Source of the DNA: Lysinibacillus fusiformis
GTDB lineage: Bacteria > Bacillota > Bacilli > Bacillales_A > Planococcaceae
Length of the DNA stretch: 64,000 nucleotides
Assembly: GCA_030027265.1 (NCBI GenBank)
Contig: JASENG010000015.1
Span: 30,928 to 94,927 of the forward strand
Reading direction: 5' to 3'
Below are positions 55,482-63,817 of this stretch, one piece after another; position 1 is the first letter of the stretch, and the number at the start of each line of letters is the position of its first letter. Both the position numbers and the translations under genes were made by a program. The notes beneath the pieces are model-generated. The model did no database searches. It had not been told where the DNA came from and saw nothing but the letters and a program-made list of their open reading frames with translations.

Positions 55482-56216
55482 TTATATTCCCCAATAAGTA
55501 ATTGTATCTAAGATACCGATGATAATCAGTATAACTCCAGCAACCCTTTGTATTACTCTTCCGACCTTCATACTCTTTTTCATAATTAAACCTTTTACAT
55601 TAAAGTACCAAATAAGCCCTAAGATTATGATAAGTGGAATAGATGTCGCAACGCCAAATATTGCTGGTAGTACTAACCCATAGGATGTTGATACGACTGT
55701 AGGCATTAACCAGACAAAAAAGAGGACAAACATCGTTGGACAGAATGCAATGGCAAAACTAGCTCCCAAAAGAAATGAACCTAACTTTCCTTCTTTAAAA
55801 CTCCTGGGTATGTGAGTAGTTAACCGCTCAAGAAAATTTAACTTTAACATTCCTAGTAGTACGAGTCCTGTCGTAATCAATAGTGGCCCAATTAATTTAC
55901 GAAATAACGGGAAGTATTCAGTGGTTTTCGATTCAAATGATTGTCCGAAAAGCCATGCTAACAAACCGATGGCGCTATAAACTACTACTTTTCCAGTAAT
56001 AAAAGAAATGATTGCTCCCCAATTATTATTCATTTGAATTGTACGGTTTCCATACAGAGTAATTGCACTGATATTTCCCGTTAGTTGACATGGTGCAGCA
56101 GCTCCGATTAATCCAAGTAAGAGCGCAATAATAATTGGAGAATGATTATATGAATTTAAAAAAGTAGAAACAGGTTCACTTATTATTTGACTTATTTGAG
56201 ACAAAAAACTATACAT
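55482..56216 (-). CDS. CcdA/DsbD-like (TauE/SafE-type) membrane thiol transporter
   Basis: 244 residues, six membrane helices. Each three-helix half carries one membrane cysteine in a conserved setting: GAAAPCQLTGNIS (C43) and FAIAFCPTMFVLFF (C159). This is the layout of CcdA/DsbD transmembrane domains, which move reducing power across the membrane by a disulfide between the two halves. It differs from the true CcdA at 59913-60623 by an AxPCQLTGN first motif and about 80 N-terminal outside residues. Inferred to reduce a partner such as CueP or the BNR lipoprotein of its own operon. Last gene before the terminator. Confidence 0.75.
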   Translation of the reverse strand: MYSFLSQISQIISEPVSTFLNSYNHSPIIIALLLGLIGAAAPCQLTGNISAITLYGNRTIQMNNNWGAIISFITGKVVVYSAIGLLAWLFGQSFESKTTEYFPLFRKLIGPLLITTGLVLLGMLKLNFLERLTTHIPRSFKEGKLGSFLLGASFAIAFCPTMFVLFFVWLMPTVVSTSYGLVLPAIFGVATSIPLIIILGLIWYFNVKGLIMKKSMKVGRVIQRVAGVILIIIGILDTITYWGI

Positions 56217-56239
56217 TTTATTGTCACCTTCTATACTTA

Positions 56240-57166
56240 TTAATTTGAATTCAATTTTCCGTTAGAAGCAAGCTTACTCCAAGTAGTTCCTTGTTCTTTG
56301 GTTTGATAAATATTCAAATTATTCGTAACTATGGTAATTTCTTTTTCGTCATTCGGATTTACCGCAATGTAAATAATAGGATCCGTCATTACTTCTTTTG
56401 GTAATACAATATTCTCCTCCTCCACACTTTTTTCTAATGAAAACGACTTTAGATATACTTGATTTGTGTCAAAATTTGCGTAATATCCACCAGTTTCATT
56501 TAATGTTACGTATGTAACCATCTCAGATGAATTTAATATTGAAAAGTCTTGTCCATAATTCTCTGAAATAAAAATGCCATCTCTACTACCAATTACAACT
56601 AGCTCTTCTCTTGATGGATGCGCAGCTAAATTAGAAATGTAGTCTGAATTAAATCCCTGCATTGTTGCTTCTGTCCAAGTCTTTCCTTCATCCGTTGAAT
56701 AATTTAAACCCATATTCAAATTTTCGTTAGGTGTTTGATTTAATACATATACAGCATTTGATTCGTATCCTGCAGCGAGGTAATGGAAATCAATTTCTCC
56801 ATAAAATGCTAACTGATCAAAACTTGCTCCTCTATCTGTACTTTTAATAAGTCCAAGAGGATTTTTTAGCGATGAACCTTCTTCAGGATGTCCACTGGAA
56901 AAGAATCCGTCTCTTACAGCTGAAAAACCCATATAGTCATGTTTTTTACTATTGGCTTCTTGCCATCCATCTTCTTCACCATATTGGTATAAACCATTAT
57001 GGGTAGCAACGATAAATTCGTTTTCCCCATTTATATATCCTAAACCATGTGCATGTTCTATTTTATTATTTTTCACTTCACCAAATGAGTACTCTTCTTC
57101 TGAATTACACGCTGATAAAACTACAATTGCAGATAGTATACCCATTAAAAATTTAACTTTTTTCAC
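56240..57166 (-). CDS. BNR-repeat lipoprotein (F510_1955-type glycosylhydrolase-like)
   Basis: 308 residues. Signal peptide with lipobox VVLSAC (C20). The rest is a beta-propeller: HAHGLGYINGENEFIVATHNGLY at the start and Asp-box units (STDRGASFDQL; STDEGKTWTEA; SENYGQDFS; TKEQGTTWSKL). Proteins of this kind are named as glycosylhydrolases in some databases but without proven activity. Placement between cueP and a thiol transporter suggests a metal- or redox-related surface role instead. GTG start with AAAGGAG before it. Confidence 0.78.
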   Translation of the reverse strand: MKKVKFLMGILSAIVVLSACNSEEEYSFGEVKNNKIEHAHGLGYINGENEFIVATHNGLYQYGEEDGWQEANSKKHDYMGFSAVRDGFFSSGHPEEGSSLKNPLGLIKSTDRGASFDQLAFYGEIDFHYLAAGYESNAVYVLNQTPNENLNMGLNYSTDEGKTWTEATMQGFNSDYISNLAAHPSREELVVIGSRDGIFISENYGQDFSILNSSEMVTYVTLNETGGYYANFDTNQVYLKSFSLEKSVEEENIVLPKEVMTDPIIYIAVNPNDEKEITIVTNNLNIYQTKEQGTTWSKLASNGKLNSN

Positions 57167-57219
57167 AATATTTCTCCTTTAATTACCGTTTATATAGGTT
57201 TTCACATTAGTGTTTTTTT

Positions 57220-57762
57220 CTAAATTAATTGCATCGTTGTAATACAAGTTCCATCATTTTCGAATGTAGAGAATTCAGACTCAACAGTTTTCCCTTCAAG
57301 TTCAATTTTTATATGATACATTTGTTCACGTGGTAGCCACAAGTCAATAAATCCGTTTCCTTGTGATTCTAATGTTTCATCAACTATGATATTCCCTTCT
57401 GAGTCTTCAATGTATATATCAAACTGTTCATTCACCAATTCGCCTTGGCAACCTGTTAAGCTATGATTTTCACAACTATGTGTTTCATTTATGTAAGGGG
57501 CAATCGAAACAAAAAACTCGTCTTCTGGTAGTTCATAGACTTGATTATTTCCTTCATTATCTGTTACAAGCAGCTGCTCTGATGTGATGGAAGCAGATTT
57601 AGCTGTGACATTACGTACGCTATAATCATGAACTAATTCCTTAATATCCTCAGCTTCAGCTTTAACGGCAGTATTTTCTACTTTTTCACTTTCTCCATTA
57701 CAAGCTACTAATAAGATTACTCCAAATAATGTAGTAACAAGCATTTTTAGCTTAGTATTCAT
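57220..57762 (-). CDS. cueP: CueP-family copper-binding lipoprotein
   Basis: 180 residues. Lipobox LLVAC gives C21. The family core is clear: VSIAPYINETHSCENH (H95, C97, H100), SLTGCQGEL (C105), GFIDLWLPRE and TCITTMQL (C173). The three core cysteines match the Cu-binding cysteines of Salmonella CueP, a periplasmic copper protein that feeds superoxide dismutase; here it is membrane-anchored. Such thiols must be kept reduced outside the cell, which fits the two CcdA-like proteins of the same operon. AGGTGAAAA before the ATG. Confidence 0.92.
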   Translation of the reverse strand: MNTKLKMLVTTLFGVILLVACNGESEKVENTAVKAEAEDIKELVHDYSVRNVTAKSASITSEQLLVTDNEGNNQVYELPEDEFFVSIAPYINETHSCENHSLTGCQGELVNEQFDIYIEDSEGNIIVDETLESQGNGFIDLWLPREQMYHIKIELEGKTVESEFSTFENDGTCITTMQLI

Positions 57763-57792
57763 TTTGTTTTCACCTCATGTTTTGCTTAAAAA

Positions 57793-58473
57793 TCAATTCC
57801 ATTTATACCCTATTCCCCAAGCAGTTTTTAAAAATTCGTTTGTTGGAAATCCCGCTTTTTTGAGTTTATCTCTTAAATTACGAATATGAGAGTCTACAGT
57901 TCGGATATCTGTTTCTGTTTCGTATTCCCAAGCTGCATCCAGCAATTCTTCCCGAGTATACGTTTTAGAAGGTCTAGAAATTAACGCTTTTAAAATATAA
58001 AATTCCTTCAGAGTAAGGTTGACAGTTAGATTCTGATAGTTTAACGAATACATTTCTGTATCTAAAATAAATTCATTGTAACGAATATTAGCATCAGTAT
58101 CTTTTTCAACCTCTGAGAAACGGCGTAAGAGGGCACTTACTCTTGCAATCAATTCCCTTTCATCAAAAGGTTTAGAAATATAATCGTCTGCTCCAATGTT
58201 TAGCCCCTTTACCAAGTCTAATTTATCTGCCCTTGCCGTTAGCATAATTATAGGGATATTTGAAAATTCACGTATCCTTTTACACACTTCCCACCCATCT
58301 AGTTCGGGCATCATTACATCTAAAAGGACAAGATTTACTTTCTCTTTCTTAAGTATTTCTATCGCTCTATTACCACTTGTTTCCTTAATACACTTAATCC
58401 CTTGAGGAATTAGAAATAATTCAATTAAATCTAACATCCTTTGTTCATCATCTACTAAAAGAACTGTTTGCAT
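57793..58473 (-). CDS. OmpR/PhoB-family response regulator of system 2
   Basis: 226 residues. Receiver with D52 in LVLLDVMMPELDG, acidic D8/D9, LTARAD and SKPFDE. The winged helix (about 130-225) has TLKEFYILKALISRP, RTVDSHIRNLRDKL and AWGIGYKW. Partner of the kinase directly upstream (19-bp gap). Situated inside the ccdA-cueP operon, whose promoter has a CTCCATA box, so it is an alternative candidate for the box-binding regulator and would then amplify its own operon. Confidence 0.93.
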   Translation of the reverse strand: MQTVLLVDDEQRMLDLIELFLIPQGIKCIKETSGNRAIEILKKEKVNLVLLDVMMPELDGWEVCKRIREFSNIPIIMLTARADKLDLVKGLNIGADDYISKPFDERELIARVSALLRRFSEVEKDTDANIRYNEFILDTEMYSLNYQNLTVNLTLKEFYILKALISRPSKTYTREELLDAAWEYETETDIRTVDSHIRNLRDKLKKAGFPTNEFLKTAWGIGYKWN

Positions 58474-58492
58474 CTAACCATCAAGCCTCCTT

Positions 58493-59854
58493 TTATATTA
58501 CAATTTTAAAAGTACTACCTTTTCCAAGTTTGCTTTTAACTTCGATTGTCCCCCCATGTGCCTCTACTAGCTCTTTGACCACAGCGAGCCCGATTCCAGA
58601 ACCACCATATGTACGGGAACGTGATTTCTCTACTCGGTATAACTTATCGAAAATAAACTCAATTTCATCTGGCGGAATCCCAATCCCCGTATCAATCACG
58701 GAAATGATTGTTTTTTCATCTTTTTTATACGCTTCTAAAGTAACTTTTGAATTCTCATTTGAATACTTTAAAGCATTATCTAATAAATTTAGGACAATCT
58801 GCTCTAATCGAATAGAATCGGCATATATTTGGAAGTCATTTTCACAGACAAGGTTTAGTCTTATTTTTTTTACTTCATAAGACGGCATAACCAACTTACA
58901 AATATTTTCCAAAAAGGAACTGGCCCAAAAATATTCCTTGGAAACAGTAAATGAAGTTTCATCCATTCTGGCCAAATCTAATAAGTTTTTCACTAAATCT
59001 TTCATACGATTCGACTCTTCATCAATAATTTCAAGATAATGTTTACGTTCCTCTTCACTCAAACCTTTTCTCATAGCGACTTTTGAATAACCAATCAAAT
59101 AAGTTAACGGTGTACTTAACTCATGAGCAATGGATGCAAGAAATTCATTTCTCTCATTCTTTAAGCGTTCTAGGTCATTTGCCAATTTTTGAATGGATCT
59201 TGACAATTCTCCTAGTTCATCATTTCCTAAATAGGATAAGCTTACTTTAAAATCACCTTTACTTAATTTCTCAGTTGCTTCTTTCATACGTATTAAAGGG
59301 CGTGTAAGGATTTTAGATAGTAACGCATACACAATAAACAAAACAATAAAGCTTATAATACCGGCTATAACAAAATGCATGTTCATATTGTCAACCAATT
59401 GATTAATTGAGTTAGTACTTTGAAACATAAGGACATATCCAAATTGATTCTCATCCACTATGTAGGGATGGGCGCTGACAATATACGACGAATTTCTCCA
59501 ATCTGACACTATTATTTTATCTTTTTGCTGATCAAGATTACTTATTAAAAGTTGATACTCCTCTTGCAACATATAAGATTTATCAGAGCTACTAATAATG
59601 CTACCTGTCTTATCTGTAATCATTACTTCTCGATTTTTGTTTTTTTCCATTAAGACGATATGTTGTATAGTCGTATCTGAATAATTTTCGATAAGGACAT
59701 CACGGTGATTTGCACCATTCGCTAATAATAATGAAAACTCTTCTTCCACTCTGTTATTGATGATACTTTGATGAAGGTAATACATAAGAAATGATTCCAT
59801 TATTAACACAACTATAAAAAAGCAAATTGCTACTTTTGTAGAAATTTTATTCAC
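58493..59854 (-). CDS. Membrane sensor histidine kinase of system 2
   Basis: 453 residues, GTG start behind GGGAGGAG. Two membrane helices (about 8-28 and 160-185) flank a sensor domain of about 130 residues; HAMP (about 186-238); HisKA with FLASIAHELSTPLTYLIGYS; and HATPase with NLLDNALKYS, DTGIGIPPDE, FDKLYRVEKSRSR and SGIGLAVVKELVEAHGG. The H-box has SIAHELSTP where kinase 1 has NISHELRTP. Its sensor domain shows no obvious metal-ligand cluster, so the signal stays unknown; context suggests copper or thiol stress outside the membrane. Confidence 0.92.
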   Translation of the reverse strand: MNKISTKVAICFFIVVLIMESFLMYYLHQSIINNRVEEEFSLLLANGANHRDVLIENYSDTTIQHIVLMEKNKNREVMITDKTGSIISSSDKSYMLQEEYQLLISNLDQQKDKIIVSDWRNSSYIVSAHPYIVDENQFGYVLMFQSTNSINQLVDNMNMHFVIAGIISFIVLFIVYALLSKILTRPLIRMKEATEKLSKGDFKVSLSYLGNDELGELSRSIQKLANDLERLKNERNEFLASIAHELSTPLTYLIGYSKVAMRKGLSEEERKHYLEIIDEESNRMKDLVKNLLDLARMDETSFTVSKEYFWASSFLENICKLVMPSYEVKKIRLNLVCENDFQIYADSIRLEQIVLNLLDNALKYSNENSKVTLEAYKKDEKTIISVIDTGIGIPPDEIEFIFDKLYRVEKSRSRTYGGSGIGLAVVKELVEAHGGTIEVKSKLGKGSTFKIVI

Positions 59855-59912
59855 TATTACTCCTCCCGCAAAAAAGAAGTCTTATAACAATACAAAAAGT
59901 CTTTGTTTTTTC

Positions 59913-60623
59913 CTAGAATCCTGTGAAACCACCGAAAAATGGCGTTAAAAAAGCAATGATTTTTGTCATCATATCAAAATACAATAAGACTCCCATCATA
60001 ACCATAATAACGCCGCCTAACTTCATAAAAAGGCCGCTTCGTTTTTGAAGAAACTTCATTTTTCCTATAAATAAGGACATTACTAAGAATGGGATAGCGA
60101 AACCCAGTACATAAAATAACATGTACCACATTCCTTTATTTGGATCGGAGATACCTAAAGCAATAACCCCGGCAAGAATTGGTCCCGTACAAGGGGTCCA
60201 ACCTGCAGCAAAACCCATACCAATAATTACAGATCCTAAATATCCTTTAGGTCTTCTCTTAAATTGCAGTCTTTTTTCTGACTGTAAAAAGTCAAACTTT
60301 AATAAGCCTAGAATCACTAAGCCAAAAATGACAATAATAATTGCACCGATTTGTCTAAGTAAATCTTGATACTGAATAAAAATTGTACCAATTAAAGAAG
60401 TAGAAAAGCCTAAAGCCATAAAGATTATAGAAAATCCAAATAAGAAAAGTAGTGTATGCACCAATGCTTTTCGAGTAAAGACTCCTTTTTCTTCTTTCAG
60501 TTCATTAAAGGACATTCCAGTTACATAAGAAAGAAATGCTGGATATAGCGGTAGTGAACACGGTGATATAAATGATAATACTCCTGCTCCAAAAGCAAGA
60601 AATAAATTTAATTGGTCAAACAA
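59913..60623 (-). CDS. ccdA: CcdA cytochrome c/thiol-reduction membrane protein
   Basis: 236 residues, six membrane helices. Conserved cysteines: C22 in SFISPCSLPLYPAFLSY and C145 in AAGWTPCTGPIL, both textbook CcdA sites. It passes electrons from cytosolic thioredoxin to ResA-type proteins outside, which keep apocytochrome c thiols (and here perhaps CueP) reduced. TTG start with AAAGGA upstream. First gene of the operon that continues into kinase, regulator, cueP, BNR lipoprotein and a second CcdA-like protein. Regulated by the box at 60707-60739, which resA also has. Confidence 0.93.
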   Translation of the reverse strand: MFDQLNLFLAFGAGVLSFISPCSLPLYPAFLSYVTGMSFNELKEEKGVFTRKALVHTLLFLFGFSIIFMALGFSTSLIGTIFIQYQDLLRQIGAIIIVIFGLVILGLLKFDFLQSEKRLQFKRRPKGYLGSVIIGMGFAAGWTPCTGPILAGVIALGISDPNKGMWYMLFYVLGFAIPFLVMSLFIGKMKFLQKRSGLFMKLGGVIMVMMGVLLYFDMMTKIIAFLTPFFGGFTGF

Positions 60624-61041
60624 ATAACTTCACTAATCCTTTCCTATAGCTTTATTATCGTCAGTTCATAATGACTATCTTAACAGATTGTTAGTCATAC
60701 GAAACTAGTATAAACAATAATTATGGAGAAAATATGCAGACATTGAAAACTCTGCTTTGGATACCCGTAAGCTAAAACACTCCCCCTTTTATATATAAAA
60801 ACAACCGATTGGCATTATTCATATTGCATAATTTAATGGAAAATTAAAAGGTATGATAAAGTGGTTCCCTTTTGTGTCACCTTCTATTGTGTTTATCTTT
60901 ATATTTAATAATATGGTTAAATTTTAAAAACAATTAGAGGTATGTGTGTTTCAACTAAATGAACAGGTATATTTTTTGCTCCACTGACTATAATTGGATA
61001 ATTAAGTTACTTACAAAAATCAGGACAAAACTAATATTTGA
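60624..61041. other. Region upstream of ccdA
   Basis: Contains the box promoter of ccdA; the remainder is AT-rich and shows no gene. Confidence 0.5.
60707..60739 (-). promoter_or_regulatory. CTCCATA direct-repeat box and -10 of the ccdA operon
   Basis: CTGCATA (60733-60739) and CTCCATA (60722-60728), 11-bp period, 9-bp gap, -10 TATACT (60707-60712). The best match to the consensus, together with the YdhK 1 and resA sites. Confidence 0.8.
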
Positions 61042-61359
61042 TTAGAATTTCGGAAAATCAGAAACAGTCCGCCCCCCCTTATAATTTTCTACTGAAATTG
61101 TAGTCCTTAGATAATGCGACTTCCCAATAAGGAACAGTTCAACGTCCGTTAAAATAATCTCCCCAGCCGCAACATAGCTTTTTAAAAGCTCTCTATAATA
61201 TCCTGCAAAAAGTGGGAACTTTGTTAGTTCGATAATTCCCTGAGCAACTTGAAGCTCAATATGCTCACTTTGGTCACGTATGCCAATGTTATGTATGATT
61301 TGAAAGGAAGTAGTCATAAACAATCCATGCGCTACGTTCCGCTTTAGTAAACTGGCCAT
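61042..61359 (-). CDS. Hypothetical protein, 105 residues
   Basis: A complete soluble frame, mixed alpha/beta, with no signal peptide: HGLFMTTSFQIIHNIG, then a helix (VAQGIIELTKFPLFAGYYRELL) and a basic end. I recognise no family. The start is doubtful, since no strong ribosome site precedes 61359 and an internal Met (LFMTTS) could serve. A large hairpin (61365-61436) lies immediately upstream. Confidence 0.5.
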   Translation of the reverse strand: MASLLKRNVAHGLFMTTSFQIIHNIGIRDQSEHIELQVAQGIIELTKFPLFAGYYRELLKSYVAAGEIILTDVELFLIGKSHYLRTTISVENYKGGRTVSDFPKF

Positions 61360-61364
61360 AAAAA

Positions 61365-61436
61365 AGAGAATACCCGCGCCTTAGTGTACAAGAAAAGACA
61401 TTTCATTTCTCGTGATTTAAGACGGGGTATTCCCTC
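61365..61436 (-). promoter_or_regulatory. 72-nt hairpin directly upstream of the 105-residue gene
   Basis: AGAGAATACCC (61365-61375) pairs with GGGTATTCCCTCT (61424-61436) with a small bulge. In leader position it could be a terminator of upstream reading, an attenuator, or an insertion-sequence end. Confidence 0.45.
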
Positions 61437-61962
61437 TAATTAATATATGATTTAGCTATAACCCAAAAGAATTACCTAGTTATTATACTATTATATTGTT
61501 CGGTTAACAAATGAATTATAATTTGCATAAAAATGGGCTGGTATTAAACTGGTAATATTACATCCAGGTTCATTTTGAATTATTGGTGCATTTTACTAAA
61601 ATTTTTCCCAATCCGTGTAGTAACCTAATAAAAATATGGCCGAATTAAAACTAAATTTAACACGGAGGGGGCTACATTTTTAGTGGTTTTAAAAGTGGTG
61701 CATAATCCTCTAAGGAAGTACTGTTGACAGTATAAAAGATAGCGTATTGTTAAAATTTACAATATTTCAAATTCGCTTAATATGGATTTAAATTAATGAA
61801 TGTATATTTAAGTTGTAGGGTTCTTCACATTGTCAAAGCTCAATTAAGTAAGTATTGAAAGAAATGCACAAGATGAAAACGCTAGAGGGTTTTGCTCGCC
61901 TTCTAGCGTTTTCGTGTCTATGAATTTCAGGTATCAGTATTAGTTTAGATAAATAACTATCA
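61437..61962. other. Non-coding stretch with one strong terminator
   Basis: No gene seen apart from the hairpin at 61875-61913. A GGAGGGGG sequence near 61663 on the plus strand is followed by no open frame. Confidence 0.45.
61875..61913 (-). terminator. Strong terminator after the small 62-kb frame
   Basis: GAAAACGCTAGA (61875-61886) pairs perfectly with TCTAGCGTTTTC (61902-61913). About 50 bp past the stop of the 41-residue frame. Confidence 0.85.
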
Positions 61963-62088
61963 TCATGCCTTCCTAATACCAACTATTTTTGCCCCCATTT
62001 TATTCCCTGTTTTTATTGCTGTTTTCATGAATTGAACCGCGACTTTTTCATCATATGTTTGTTTGCTTCCCTTTTTCTTCATTGTCAT
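61963..62088 (-). CDS. Small basic protein, 41 residues
   Basis: MTMKKKGSKQTYDEKVAV continues QFMKTAIKTGNKMGAK and ends GIRKA. Preceded by AAAGGAAGGG and followed by a strong terminator, so it is laid out like a real gene. Highly basic with no hydrophobic segment. The family is unknown; it may bind nucleic acid or be a peptide component of a lost system. Confidence 0.45.
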   Translation of the reverse strand: MTMKKKGSKQTYDEKVAVQFMKTAIKTGNKMGAKIVGIRKA

Positions 62089-62401
62089 GTTCTAAACATT
62101 CCCTTCCTTTTAATCTGTATAACTATTATTGTCCAATAAATGTTAATTTATACAATTTGGATTTTATATAGTTATAATTCCCCTACCCCGTTAATAAAAT
62201 GTACGGAAAAGTGGAAAACAGGAAAAGTGACCCTCAGTTAATGGTTCAAGAGAGGGGAGATTTATTCAAAATCAACTTTTGTTGATCAATAATAACTTCG
62301 CTAATTGCGTGTTCATCACTCATGAACGATGAATGGTCCAATCCCAGGGATAATTCAAAGAAAGAGCTATTCACCACCTTAATAACTTTCGTTTTTAAAA
62401 G
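62089..62401. other. Region upstream of the sigma-54 activator gene
   Basis: About 310 bp. A short plus-strand frame from 62321 (MNDEWSNPRDNSKKELF) runs into the activator start but lacks a ribosome site. No sigma-54 promoter (TGGCAC and TTGCA spacing) was recognised. Confidence 0.4.
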
Positions 62402-63817
62402 ATGTGCACCTTTAGGATTAATAAACTGAAGCTTGAATCCTATAAAAACTTAAGCCTAGATTTGAAAGCGATTTTCGATACATCATATAATGTTATCTAT
62501 GTCTCAGATAATAAAGGAGTTACGCTAAGAGTTAGTTCAGCCTGTAAGGAACTATGGGGAAAGGAAGAAAAAGATCTAGTAGGAAAAAGTGTATATGAGT
62601 TAGAGAAAGAAGGAATTTATAGACCCTCTACTACACGAATGGTTTTGGAAAGAAAAGAAACGGTTTCACTTATACAAACCACCCACACTGGAAAAAGATT
62701 AAAGGTTATTGGTACACCCATTAAAGATACTAATGGAGAAATCATAAGAGTTATCAATGCTTCAAGGGATATTACTGAACTAAGCCAGCTTCAATCTGAA
62801 CTAGAAGAGACAAAGCAATTACTTGAAAGTTATAAAAATGAATTGGATGACCTTCGAATTCGTAATGAAGCAGAAACTAGTCTCGTTTCTAGAAGCACAA
62901 AAATGAATAATATTGTTTCTCTTGCACTAAGAGTAGCAAATGTAGATTCAATAGTCCTCATTTTAGGGGAAACTGGTGTCGGAAAAGAGGTAATTGCAAA
63001 TTATATACATAAAGCGAGCCGTCAATCTGATAAGCCATTTATTAAGTTAAATTGCAGTGCCATCCCCGAGAATCTTTTAGAGTCCGAATTGTTTGGTTAT
63101 GAAAAAGGGGCATTCACTGGCGCTGTAAAACAAAAAAGAGGTATGTTTGAATTGGCAAACGAAGGAACTCTATTTCTAGATGAAGTCGGGGAAATGTCTC
63201 TTCACATACAAACAAAACTGTTACGAGTAATCCAAGAACAAGAACTACTACGAGTTGGAGGAACTGCAGCAATTAAATTTAACATTCGCCTTATCACGGC
63301 AACCAATCGTGATTTATTGCAAATGGTGAAGGAAGGTACCTTTCGCGAAGATTTCTATTATCGCTTGAATGTAATACCAATAAAGATCCCTGCATTACGC
63401 GACCGAACAGAGGATATTTTAGCTTTAGTTCTACATTTCATTGATTATTACAATCATAAGTATATGCGGTCAATGAGATTATCACCTGTCGCCCTAGAAA
63501 CCCTCCAGCAATACGACTGGCCCGGGAATGTTCGGGAACTGCAGAATATTGTTGAACGATTTGTCGTTTTAAATGAAGAGGAGATAATTGAGAAAGCCAA
63601 GATAGAAGAATATTTATTTACTGATTCTACTCGCCGAAAAACAGATGGTGTTATAGTAAATAAAATCATCCCGCTGAAAGAATGTGTAGAGGAGGTAGAA
63701 AGACAACTCCTTGAACTAGCTAAACAAAAGTACAAATCAACTTCACAGATAGCTTCTGTTTTAAAAGTTAATCAGTCAACCATCAGTCGTAAATTACAAC
63801 GTTTGATGAATAAGTAA
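62402..63817 (+). CDS. PAS-containing sigma-54-dependent transcriptional activator
   Basis: 471 residues. A PAS sensor (about 18-135; [22 protein letters not shown]) and short coiled coil (about 135-160) lead to the AAA+ domain (about 165-395): Walker [23 protein letters not shown] for sigma-54 contact, Walker B LFLDEVGE, and the arginine-finger region [13 protein letters not shown]-terminal helix-turn-helix (about 435-470; [18 protein letters not shown]) ends it. It activates RpoN promoters in response to a PAS ligand, as in the bacillus RocR/BkdR/AcoR family. No target is visible, so the operon is probably right of the window. The start is uncertain because no good ribosome site precedes 62402. 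Confidence 0.9.
   Translation: MCTFRINKLKLESYKNLSLDLKAIFDTSYNVIYVSDNKGVTLRVSSACKELWGKEEKDLVGKSVYELEKEGIYRPSTTRMVLERKETVSLIQTTHTGKRLKVIGTPIKDTNGEIIRVINASRDITELSQLQSELEETKQLLESYKNELDDLRIRNEAETSLVSRSTKMNNIVSLALRVANVDSIVLILGETGVGKEVIANYIHKASRQSDKPFIKLNCSAIPENLLESELFGYEKGAFTGAVKQKRGMFELANEGTLFLDEVGEMSLHIQTKLLRVIQEQELLRVGGTAAIKFNIRLITATNRDLLQMVKEGTFREDFYYRLNVIPIKIPALRDRTEDILALVLHFIDYYNHKYMRSMRLSPVALETLQQYDWPGNVRELQNIVERFVVLNEEEIIEKAKIEEYLFTDSTRRKTDGVIVNKIIPLKECVEEVERQLLELAKQKYKSTSQIASVLKVNQSTISRKLQRLMNK

Noticed and set aside
62321..62425. Short frame MNDEWSNPRDNSKKELF overlapping the sigma-54 activator start
   Set aside because: No ribosome site and no recognisable family; likely chance.
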